DNA of 33,204 nt, taken from contig JAFIEN010000005.1 of the NCBI GenBank assembly GCA_020832515.1, positions 1 through 33,204 of the forward strand, given 5' to 3'. This stretch comes from Rubellimicrobium sp. (GTDB lineage Bacteria > Pseudomonadota > Alphaproteobacteria > Rhodobacterales > Rhodobacteraceae). Under the pieces are notes generated by a model, which worked only from the letters and a program-made list of their open reading frames with translations, searched no databases and was not told where the DNA came from. Shown here piece by piece: positions 26,528 through 33,204 of this stretch; within the stretch, counting starts at the first letter, position 1, and the number at the start of each line of letters is the position of its first letter. Made by a program: the position numbers and the translations under genes.

Positions 26528-26872
26528 GCGCACTCCTGCCGCCTGAACTTTATGATAATCACTTGCCCCCGCTCCGACAACCGCCAGTCCGATCACCAGC
26601 GCGAGAAACACCTGCCGCGTCCTCGTTCTGCGCCAGAATGCCACAGAGGATTGATCGCCCGGCGATCTTGCCCATTTCCTGCGCTACGGTCAGGCCTAGG
26701 GTCCGTCGTCCCTGTCCTGCGCCCTATTGTCCGCTGGACGCACCCGTCCTGTCTGGATAAACAGCGAAAAGTTGAGGTGCGTTCAAGCTGCACCCCTCAA
26801 TATGTCAAGTCGGGTCGCCTTGCGGCCAGTCCGAGGAGCACAGCTCCGAGGCCCAACGGAGTGAACTTGCTC
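26528..26872. other. 345-base divergent intergenic region between the outer-membrane gene and petA
   Basis: No gene is supported here; the long ORFs crossing it are extensions of petA or the barrel gene. It contains the barrel gene's promoter (listed separately) and, near petA, an imperfect dyad TTGAGG (26772-26777) ... CCTCAA (26795-26800). GGAG at 26858-26861 is the likely petA ribosome-binding site. I could not place a convincing sigma-70 promoter for petA. Confidence 0.55.
26552..26580 (-). promoter_or_regulatory. Sigma-70-type promoter of the outer-membrane barrel gene
   Basis: Read on the minus strand, -35 TTGTCG (26575-26580) is followed by exactly 17 bases and -10 TATCAT (26552-26557), which matches five of six consensus positions. 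Transcription would start near 26545, giving a leader of roughly 18 bases before the ATG at 26527. Confidence 0.6.
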
Positions 26873-27436
26873 ATGTCGCATGCAGAAGACGCCAACGGCA
26901 CACGGCGCGACTTCATCTACTATGCCACGGCCGGCGCCGGGGCGGTGGTGGCGGGCGCAGCCGTCTGGCCACTGGTCAATCAGATGAATCCTTCGGCCGA
27001 TGTCGTGGCCCTGTCCTCGATCCGCGTGGACGTCGGCGGAGTTGGACCGGGCACCCAGCTGACCGTGCTGTGGCAGGGCAAGCCCGTCTTCATTCGCCAC
27101 CGGACCGAAGAGGAAATCGAGGCGGCGCGCGCCATCGACGTGTCGTCCCTTCCCGACCGGCTGGCCCGCAACGGCAACCTGCCCCCCAACACCCCCGCCA
27201 ACGACGAGAATCGCGCGCTTGACGAAGACGGCATGTGGCTGGTGCAGATGGGCGTCTGCACCCACCTTGGCTGTGTGCCGCTGGGCGATGGTGCCGGCGA
27301 TCACAACGGGTGGTTCTGCCCCTGCCACGGATCGCATTACGACAGCTCGGGCCGCATCCGCCGCGGTCCCGCGCCCGAGAACCTGCCCATCCCCGTCGCC
27401 GCCTTCGTCGACGACTCAACTATCGAGCTTGGTTAA
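26873..27436 (+). CDS. petA: Cytochrome bc1 complex Rieske iron-sulfur subunit
   Basis: A 187-residue membrane-anchored subunit that takes electrons from ubiquinol to cytochrome c1. The start at 26873 gives the usual length; the track's 25769 start runs through unrelated sequence. A twin-arginine motif ([10 protein letters not shown]) precedes the single membrane helix (about 17-36), matching Tat export of the folded protein. The 2Fe-2S ligands are Cys129 and His131 (CTHLGC) and Cys149 and His152 (CPCHGSHYD), with Cys134 and Cys151 as the disulfide. These numbers equal those known for Rhodobacter sphaeroides. First gene of petABC, 12 bases before petB. Confidence 0.98.
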   Translation: MSHAEDANGTRRDFIYYATAGAGAVVAGAAVWPLVNQMNPSADVVALSSIRVDVGGVGPGTQLTVLWQGKPVFIRHRTEEEIEAARAIDVSSLPDRLARNGNLPPNTPANDENRALDEDGMWLVQMGVCTHLGCVPLGDGAGDHNGWFCPCHGSHYDSSGRIRRGPAPENLPIPVAAFVDDSTIELG

Positions 27437-27448
27437 GGAAAGAGACCC

Positions 27449-28789
27449 ATGGCCGGTATTCCCCACGACCATTACGAACCCAAGACCCGCGGCGAGAAGT
27501 GGCTTGAAAGCCGTCTGCCCATCCTCGGGCTTCTGCATTCGACCCTGACGATCCCGACGCCGAAGAACCTGAACTGGATGTGGATCTGGGGCATCGTTCT
27601 GGTGTTCACGCTGCTGTTGCAGATCGTGACCGGCATCGTCCTCGTGATGCATTACGTGCCCCATGTCGACAAGGCCTTCGCCAGCGTCGAACATATCATG
27701 CGCAATGTGAACGGCGGGCACATGATCCGCTATTTCCACATGAACGGTGCGTCGCTCTTTTTCGTGGCGGTCTATCTGCACATCTTCCGGGGTCTCTATT
27801 ACGGATCCTACAAGACCCCGCGCGAGGTGACGTGGATCATCGGGATGCTCATCTACATCCTGATGATGGGCACGGCCTTCATGGGCTATGTGCTGCCCTG
27901 GGGGCAGATGTCGTTCCACGGCACGGCGGTGATCACGGGCCTCTTCGGTGCCGTTCCTTTCATCGGCGAAGGGTTGCAGACCTGGCTGCTGGGCGCCTCG
28001 GCGGTGGGCCAGCCCGCGCTGAACCGGTTCTTCTCCCTGCACTATCTGCTGCCGTTCGTGATCCTTGGTCTGGTGATCGTGCATATCTGGGCGTTCCATT
28101 CGACCGGGAACAACAACCCGACCGGCGTGGAAGTGCGGCGGACATCGAAGGAAGAGGTCGAGAAGGATACCCTGCCCTTCTGGCCGTATTTCGTGATCAA
28201 GGATCTTTTCGCCCTTGCGGTGATCATGACGGTGTTCATGGCCATTGTCGGCTTCATGCCGAACTATCTGGGCCACCCCGACAACTACATTCCGGCCAAT
28301 CCGCTGGCCACGCCCGCTCATATCGTCCCCGAATGGTATTTCCTGCCCTTCTATGCGATCCTGCGCGCCTTCGATCAGGATGTCTGGCTTGTGATCGCGG
28401 TGAACTGGCTGACCTTCGGGATCGTGGACGCCAAGTTCTTTGGCGTGCTGGCGATGTTCGGCGCGATCGTGGTGATGGCGCTGGCGCCGTGGCTTGATAC
28501 CTCGTCCGTGCGCTCGGGCCGGTATCGGCCGATGTTCAAATACTGGTTCTGGCTGCTTGTCGTGACCTTCATCGTGCTGATGTGGGTCGGCGCGATGCCG
28601 GCCGACGGGATCTATCCGTATATCGCGCTCATCGCATCGACCTACTGGTTTGCGTACTTCCTGGTGATCCTGCCGCTCTTGGGCGTTCTGGAAAAGCCCG
28701 AGGTCCCGCCGAACACGATCGAAGAGGATTTCGTGAGCCATTACCATGAAGATGACGGCGTCGCCCCCGCAGCGACACCTGCCGAGTAA
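27449..28789 (+). CDS. petB: Cytochrome bc1 complex cytochrome b subunit
   Basis: A 446-residue integral membrane protein with eight expected helices that carries both b hemes and the quinol oxidation and reduction sites. The four heme-ligand histidines fall at 97, 111, 198 and 212, the numbers known for Rhodobacter cytochrome b. The Qo-site block PEWY is present in [17 protein letters not shown] clear ribosome-binding site (AAGGAAAGAG) precedes the ATG. The C-terminal tail is acidic ([13 protein letters not shown]). Middle gene of petABC; petC follows after 11 bases. Confidence 0.98.
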   Translation: MAGIPHDHYEPKTRGEKWLESRLPILGLLHSTLTIPTPKNLNWMWIWGIVLVFTLLLQIVTGIVLVMHYVPHVDKAFASVEHIMRNVNGGHMIRYFHMNGASLFFVAVYLHIFRGLYYGSYKTPREVTWIIGMLIYILMMGTAFMGYVLPWGQMSFHGTAVITGLFGAVPFIGEGLQTWLLGASAVGQPALNRFFSLHYLLPFVILGLVIVHIWAFHSTGNNNPTGVEVRRTSKEEVEKDTLPFWPYFVIKDLFALAVIMTVFMAIVGFMPNYLGHPDNYIPANPLATPAHIVPEWYFLPFYAILRAFDQDVWLVIAVNWLTFGIVDAKFFGVLAMFGAIVVMALAPWLDTSSVRSGRYRPMFKYWFWLLVVTFIVLMWVGAMPADGIYPYIALIASTYWFAYFLVILPLLGVLEKPEVPPNTIEEDFVSHYHEDDGVAPAATPAE

Positions 28790-28800
28790 GGACGACAGAC

Positions 28801-29670
28801 ATGACCATGCGCTTCACACGCAGCTTCGGGCCGGTGCTTGCCCTTGCATTGGCAGCCGGCGCCGCCAATGCGGCTGGCGAGGCCCCGGAGGTGACCGACT
28901 TTCATTTTTCGTTCGAAGGGCCTTTCGGCAGCTACGACCGGATGCAGCTTCAGCGGGGCCTGCAAGTCTATACCGAGGTCTGCGCGGCATGCCACGGCCT
29001 TGAATACGTCGCCTTCCGCAACCTGTCCGAACCGGGCGGGCCGATGCTTCCGGAAGATCAGATGCGTGCTTATGCCGACGAGATCGAGGTGTGGGATCCG
29101 ACCCTTTTCGACGGTGAAGGCGATTTCCGCCCGGCGACGCCCGCTGACCACTTTCCCCGGTCGTCCTTGTCGAACGCGCCCGATCTTAGCCTGATGGCCA
29201 AGGCGCGTGCGGGTTTCTCGGGTCCGTACGGGACGGGTCTGAACCAGCTGTTCCGGGGCATGGGCGGGCCGGAATACATCGCTTCGCTTCTGGCAGGTTA
29301 TGAGGACGAACCCGATTGCGCCTTTGACGGCCCGCCCATGGACGGGTTCTACAACACGGTCTTCACCGCAGGCGGCTTCCCCGACAGCTGCAAATACGAG
29401 GATGGCACCCACAAGGTCCCCGGTAGCTGGATCGCCATGGCACCGCCGCTCTGGGGCGACGATGTCGATTTCATCGACGGCAGCCCCACGGATGTCGAAT
29501 CCGTCGCGCAGGATGTCGCGGCCTTTCTGATGTGGACGGCCGAACCGAAGCTGAACCAGCGCAAGCAGGCGGGACTGACAGGGGTGATCTTCCTCACGAT
29601 CCTGTCGGTGCTGCTTTACCTGACGAACAAGCGCATCTGGGCGCCGGTCAAGGGCAAGAAGATCGCCTGA
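28801..29670 (+). CDS. petC: Cytochrome bc1 complex cytochrome c1 subunit
   Basis: A 289-residue periplasmic c-type cytochrome with an N-terminal signal peptide (cleavage near AANA/AGEAP, residue 24) and a C-terminal anchor helix (about 262-278, [13 protein letters not shown]). The heme c attachment site is Cys61-Ala-Ala-Cys64-His65, and the sixth ligand is probably Met213 (WIAMAPPL). It hands electrons from the Rieske protein to a soluble or anchored cytochrome c. AAGGA lies eight bases before the ATG. It is the last gene of petABC and is followed by a strong terminator. Confidence 0.98.
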   Translation: MTMRFTRSFGPVLALALAAGAANAAGEAPEVTDFHFSFEGPFGSYDRMQLQRGLQVYTEVCAACHGLEYVAFRNLSEPGGPMLPEDQMRAYADEIEVWDPTLFDGEGDFRPATPADHFPRSSLSNAPDLSLMAKARAGFSGPYGTGLNQLFRGMGGPEYIASLLAGYEDEPDCAFDGPPMDGFYNTVFTAGGFPDSCKYEDGTHKVPGSWIAMAPPLWGDDVDFIDGSPTDVESVAQDVAAFLMWTAEPKLNQRKQAGLTGVIFLTILSVLLYLTNKRIWAPVKGKKIA

Positions 29671-29692
29671 TCCCGGGGCCTTGGCTCAAGTC

Positions 29693-29723
29693 AAAGGGCG
29701 CAGCCGCCGGCTGCGCCCTTTTT
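29693..29723 (+). terminator. Intrinsic terminator of petABC
   Basis: AAAGGGCGCAGCC, a three-base loop (GCC), and GGCTGCGCCCTTT form a perfect 13-base stem that runs into TTTTT (29719-29723). It lies 22 bases after the petC stop. The A-run on the left arm gives a weak T-run on the other strand, so it may also stop minus-strand transcripts leaving dxs. Confidence 0.93.
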
Positions 29724-29745
29724 CGTTGAACTTGTTCGCTGGCTG

Positions 29746-31674
29746 TCAGGCCCGCTTGCCCACCACCGCCGCCACGCCAAGCGCGCCCAGCACCTTGGCT
29801 TCGATATCGGCGGCATTCAGCCCTGCCACCGCATACATGTCGGCAGGCGAGGCCTGGTCGATGAAGGTATCCGGCAGAACCATCGACCGGTACCGCAGGC
29901 CGGTATCAAAGACCCCTTCCTCGGCCAGCAACTGCGCGACATGGCTGCCGAAGCCGCCGACCGCGCCTTCCTCGATCGTGATCAGCGCCTCATGGTTGCG
30001 GGCAAGGTCCAGGATCATCTCGCGGTCCAGCGGCTTGGCGAAGCGCGCATCGGCCACCGTGGGCCGCAGTCCCCGCGCCTCGAGCGCTTCGGCCGCGCGC
30101 ATCACCTGCGCCAGGCGGGTGCCGAAGGACAGGATCGCGGCGCGTGCGCCCTCCTGCACGATCCGGCCCTTGCCGATCTCGAGCGGCTGGGGATCGGCGG
30201 GGATCTCGACCCCCACCCCTTCGCCCCGGGGAAAGCGAAAGGCGATCGGCCCCTCGTCATGGGCGGCAGCGGTGGCGACCATGCGCACCAGTTCGGCCTC
30301 GTCGGCGGCGGCCATGACCACGAAACCGGGCAGATTGGCCAGATAGGCGATGTCGAAGGCGCCCGCATGCGTGGCCCCGTCGGCCCCCACCAGCCCCGCC
30401 CTGTCGATGGCGAAACGCACCGGAAGGCGCTGGATCGCCACATCATGGACCACCTGGTCGTAACCACGCTGCAGGAAGGTCGAATAGATCGCGCAGAAGG
30501 GGCGCATCCCCCCGGCCGCCATCCCGGCGGCGAAGGTGACGGCATGCTGTTCGGCGATGCCCACGTCGAAACAGCGGCTTGTGTAACGCTCCATGAACCG
30601 CGACAGGCCCGTGCCATCGGGCATCGCCGCCGTCACCGCGACAATACGCGGGTCCTTCGCGGCTTCGGCGATCAGCGCATCGGCGAAGACATTGGTATAG
30701 CTGGGCGCGTTCGATTTTGTATTGGGCTGTTAGCCGGTCAGGACGTCGAACTTGCCCGTCGCATGGCCCTTGTCGCGCGCGCGTTCCGCCGGGGCATAGC
30801 CCTTGCCCTTCTTCGTCAGCGCATGGATCAGCACCGGCCCCGTCGCCCGCGCCTTGACGGTGCGCAGAACGGCCAGCAACTGTTCCATGTCGTGCCCGTC
30901 GATGGGGCCGATGTAGGAGAAGCCAAGCTCCTCGAAGAGCGTGCCCCCGACCGTCAGATGCTTGAGCGCATCCTTGGCCCGCCTTGCCCCTTCGCGGAAG
31001 GGTTCGGGCAGAAGCGACACAGCACCCTTGGCGGCCGCCTTCAACTCCTGAAACGGCTCGCCGGCGTAGAGGCGCGACAGGTAGGACGACATCGCCCCGA
31101 CCGGGGGGGCGATGCTCATCTCGTTGTCGTTCAGGATGACGATCAGCCGCTTCTTCAGGTGCCCTGCGTTGTTCATCGCCTCATAGGCCATGCCCGCGCT
31201 CATCGCGCCATCGCCGATCACGGCGATACAGTCACCGATCCCGTGTTCGGGCGCGCCGCCCAGATCGCGGGCCACGGCAAAGCCAAGCGCCGCGCTGATC
31301 GAGGTCGAGCTATGGGCCGCCCCGAACGGGTCATAGGGGCTTTCCGAGCGCTTGGTGAAACCCGACAGGCCGTCCTTCATCCGCAGGGAGCGTATCCGGG
31401 CGCGCCGCCCGGTCAGGATCTTGTGGGGATAGCACTGGTGGCTGACATCCCAGATCAACCTGTCGCGCGGCGCATCAAAGACCGCGTGGAGCGCCACGGT
31501 CAGTTCCACCACGCCCAGCCCCGCACCAAGATGCCCGCCGGTGACGCTGACGGCGGAAATGGTCTCGGCCCGCAACTCGTCGGCCAGACGCAGGAGTTCA
31601 GGGTCTGACAGGCGCTTGAGGTCGGCAGGGCCTTGCACCCGGTCAAGAAGCGGGGTCACGGGGCGGTTGGTCAT
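29746..31674 (-). pseudogene. dxs: 1-deoxy-D-xylulose-5-phosphate synthase, interrupted by an in-frame TAA
   Basis: Dxs makes DXP from pyruvate and glyceraldehyde 3-phosphate, the first step of the MEP isoprenoid pathway, using thiamine diphosphate. The frame from 31674 to 29746 is 643 codons including the final stop, a normal Dxs length, and stays in one register throughout. Codon 315 is TAA, where relatives have a sense codon in the TGEQ-type linker (here FDVLTG[15 protein letters not shown]). The N-part has GGHLGAGLG and the thiamine motif GDGAMSAG...NDNEMS. The C-part has [11 protein letters not shown] with the catalytic Glu, and ADGATHAG. The stop sits close to the domain I/II boundary. 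The ORF track therefore shows two pieces, 30730-31674 and 29746-30636. No frameshift is seen. It could be a true pseudogene, a sequencing error, or a split enzyme. It follows ispA by 15 bases. Confidence 0.9.
30730..30732 (-). other. In-frame TAA stop inside dxs
   Basis: Read on the minus strand, the codons are ACC GGC TAA CAG CCC AAT. The reading frame on both sides is clearly Dxs. A single base change such as GAA to TAA would explain it. I see no ribosome-binding site plus ATG or GTG close after it that would restart translation cleanly; the next ATG is 32 codons further on. Confidence 0.95.
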
Positions 31675-31689
31675 CGGGCGGGGCCTTGT

Positions 31690-32565
31690 TCAGTTCCGGC
31701 GCGCGATAACAAACCGGGCCGCATCGCGCAATGTTTCGGCCCTTTCACCGTAAGAGGATAGCGCGGCGCAGGCCTCGTCCACCAGAGCGGCGGCGCGGCG
31801 CTTCGCCTCATCCAGTCCGAGAAGAGAGACGAAGGTCGCCTTTCCCGCTCCGGCATCCTTGCCCACGGCCTTGCCGACCGTCGCGGCATCGCCTTCGACG
31901 TCAAGGATGTCGTCGGCGATCTGGAACGCGAGGCCCAGCTTGTCGCCATAGCTGCGCAAGGGGCCGGGATCGGCCCCCGCCATCAGCGCGCCTGCGGTGG
32001 CGGACCATGTGAGGAGCGCGCCGGTCTTGCCTGCCTGAAGGGCCGTGATCTGGTCCAGCGTCAGGGGATCGGTTGCGGTTTCGGCGGCGATGTCGGCGGC
32101 CTGCCCGCCGACCATGCCGAACAGCCCCGCCGCCTGCGCAAGGCTTGTCACCAGCGCCACGCGGGCCGCATCGGGGCAGCGCGCCTCGGCCACAAGGCCA
32201 AAGGCCAGTGTCTGCAGCGCGTCTCCGGCCAGAACGGCGGTTGCTTCGTCCCATTTGCGGTGAACGGTGGGCTGGCCCCGGCGCAGGTCGTCGTCGTCCA
32301 TGCAGGGCAGGTCGTCATGGACCAGAGAATAGGCGTGCAGCGCCTCGATCGCGGCTGCGGCGGGGGCGGCGTCGTGGGCGGCGATCCCGTGCAGGGCCGC
32401 GCTTTCCAGCACAAGGAAGCCGCGCAACCCCTTGCCCCCCGCAAGCGCATAGCGCATCGCGGCGGCCAGATCGCCGGGGGCGTCACCGATGGCACCGGCG
32501 ATCTGCGCGGCGACGGTGGCGCGCGCCGCCTCCATCGCGGCGGAAAGCCCGCCCGAAACCGTCAT
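31690..32565 (-). CDS. ispA: Polyprenyl (farnesyl/geranylgeranyl) diphosphate synthase
   Basis: A 291-residue prenyl chain synthase that condenses isopentenyl diphosphate with allylic diphosphates. Start at 32565 overlaps the xseB stop (ATGA); the track's 32661 start lies in xseB. The first aspartate-rich motif is Asp84, Asp85 and Asp90 (DDLPCMD, the DDxxxxD bacterial type), and the second is ADDILD in FQIADDILD. Lys45 and Arg48 (GGKGLRG) match the family's pyrophosphate-binding block, and GGQAADI and KTGALL are also present. Chain length (C15 or C20) cannot be set from this alone. It lies between xseB and dxs, the usual order in this bacterial group. Confidence 0.94.
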   Translation of the reverse strand: MTVSGGLSAAMEAARATVAAQIAGAIGDAPGDLAAAMRYALAGGKGLRGFLVLESAALHGIAAHDAAPAAAAIEALHAYSLVHDDLPCMDDDDLRRGQPTVHRKWDEATAVLAGDALQTLAFGLVAEARCPDAARVALVTSLAQAAGLFGMVGGQAADIAAETATDPLTLDQITALQAGKTGALLTWSATAGALMAGADPGPLRSYGDKLGLAFQIADDILDVEGDAATVGKAVGKDAGAGKATFVSLLGLDEAKRRAAALVDEACAALSSYGERAETLRDAARFVIARRN

Positions 32566-32804
32566 CCCGCGTCGAGCGGCTGGGTGCCGGTCGGCTGGCC
32601 TTCGGCATTCAGGGTGATGCGGGCGACCTTCTCCTCGGCCTCGGCCAGCTTGCGCTCGCACCGCGCCTTCAGCGCCGCGCCGCGTTCGTAAAGCGTGATC
32701 GATTCTTCCAGCGCCACATCGCCACGTTCCAGCCGTCCCACGACGCTTTCCAACTCGCGCAGGGCCTCTTCGAAGGTCATCTCCTCAACCGGCTTGTCGG
32801 TCAT
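32562..32804 (-). CDS. xseB: Exodeoxyribonuclease VII small subunit
   Basis: An 80-residue protein that partners XseA in degrading single-stranded DNA. The family pattern is clear: MTFEEALRELESVVGRLERGDVALEESITLYERG, then a helical, charged segment (ALKARCERKLAEAEEKV). The length is typical. It overlaps both neighbours by ATGA/TGA junctions, with the HDAC-like gene upstream and ispA downstream, so the whole set is translated as one tightly coupled operon. Confidence 0.96.
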   Translation of the reverse strand: MTDKPVEEMTFEEALRELESVVGRLERGDVALEESITLYERGAALKARCERKLAEAEEKVARITLNAEGQPTGTQPLDAG

Positions 32805-33204
32805 CCCCGCCCCTTCAACACGTTGACATGCGCCCGGGCCGATGCGGCCAGGGCCGCCAGATCATAACCGCCTTCCAGACAGGACACCACACGGCCGCCG
32901 CAATGCCGGTCGGCCAGATCACAGAGCCTGTCGGTGATCCATGCGAAGTCGGTCTCGTCCAGCATGAGATTGGCCAGCGGATCGGCCCGATGCCCGTCGA
33001 ACCCGGCCGAGATCAGGATGAGTTCCGGGGCGAAGGCGTCGATCCTGGGCAGGACATGCGCCTCGTATGCGCTGCGGAATGCGGCGCCACCCGATCCGGG
33101 CGGCAGGGCGACGTTGATGACCGTGCCATGCGGGCCGGTATCGGAAGGCTCGCCCGTGCCGGGCCAGAGCGGCATCTGATGGGACGAGGCGAACAGGATG
33201 CGGG
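32801..33204 (-). CDS. Histone deacetylase-family (acetoin utilisation/deacetylase-like) protein, C-terminal part
   Basis: Only the last 133 codons are in the window; the frame runs open to the edge, so the ORF-track start at 33175 is internal. The family's blocks are visible: ILFASSHQMPLWPGTG, a GTVINVALPPGSG segment, LILISAGFDGHRADPLANL (Asp metal-ligand region), and the active-site Tyr loop CLEGGYDL. These are zinc-dependent amidohydrolases that remove acetyl or related groups from amines. The stop overlaps the xseB ATG. The bacterial substrate is unknown. Confidence 0.92.
   Translation of the reverse strand, partial: RILFASSHQMPLWPGTGEPSDTGPHGTVINVALPPGSGGAAFRSAYEAHVLPRIDAFAPELILISAGFDGHRADPLANLMLDETDFAWITDRLCDLADRHCGGRVVSCLEGGYDLAALAASARAHVNVLKGRG

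Noticed and set aside
26727-26761. Possible petA promoter TTGTCC ... GATAAA
   Set aside because: The spacer is about 23 bases, too long for a sigma-70 promoter.
27416-28747. 443-residue minus-strand ORF opposite petB
   Set aside because: PetB is unmistakable on the plus strand. The His/Asp/Glu-rich product is a reverse image of hydrophobic codons.
29941-31608. 555-residue plus-strand ORF opposite dxs
   Set aside because: It runs straight across the dxs stop and has no domain signature; it is a shadow of the Dxs frame.
1-33204. tRNA genes, CRISPR arrays, insertion sequences and attachment sites
   Set aside because: I looked for tRNA-like T-arm sequences, regular short repeats, transposase-like proteins and terminal repeats and found none. 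GGTTCGA matches were inside coding regions.

Overview
The window looks like a chromosomal segment of a high-GC alphaproteobacterium, most likely a Rhodobacteraceae member close to Rhodobacter/Paracoccus. This rests on three things: strong G/C third-position codon use, a petABC operon whose Rieske and cytochrome b ligand positions fall exactly at the numbers known for Rhodobacter, and the order HDAC-like - xseB - ispA - dxs.

Region 1 (1-12942, plus strand) starts with the tail of a probable polysaccharide flippase. It continues with a compact natural-product operon. A single-module PKS (KS-AT-KR-DH-ACP-TE) is translationally coupled to a family 2 glycosyltransferase. An unusual NRPS follows (formyltransferase - condensation-like remnant - adenylation domain split by a luciferase-like monooxygenase - PCP), and then a Sfp/EntD-type phosphopantetheinyl transferase that would activate both carrier proteins. 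I read the NRPS specificity code as almost identical to the glycine code.

Region 2 (13158-18922) holds surface-polysaccharide genes: a Wzz/GumC-like chain-length protein, a convergent CpsD/BY-kinase-like ATPase, a GT2 and a GT4 (overlapping, minus strand), and a divergent WecG/TagA/CpsF glycosyltransferase. Polysaccharide genes flank the PKS/NRPS operon on both sides, so its product may be made with, or attached to, an exported glycan. That link is inference.

Region 3 (19094-26527) is mixed: an unrecognised small protein; an SDR/GMC oxidoreductase pair; dapF-mtaB (one-base overlap); a PaiB-like flavin regulator coupled to a GST-like protein; and a small outer-membrane beta-barrel with a good sigma-70-type promoter.

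Region 4 (26873-33204) is core metabolism. petABC encodes the cytochrome bc1 complex and ends in a strong intrinsic terminator. Convergent to it is an isoprenoid operon on the minus strand: HDAC-like (partial), xseB, ispA and dxs. The dxs frame is broken by one in-frame TAA close to its domain I/II boundary.

No tRNA, rRNA, CRISPR array or insertion sequence was seen. The very long antisense ORFs opposite the PKS and NRPS are codon-bias shadows.
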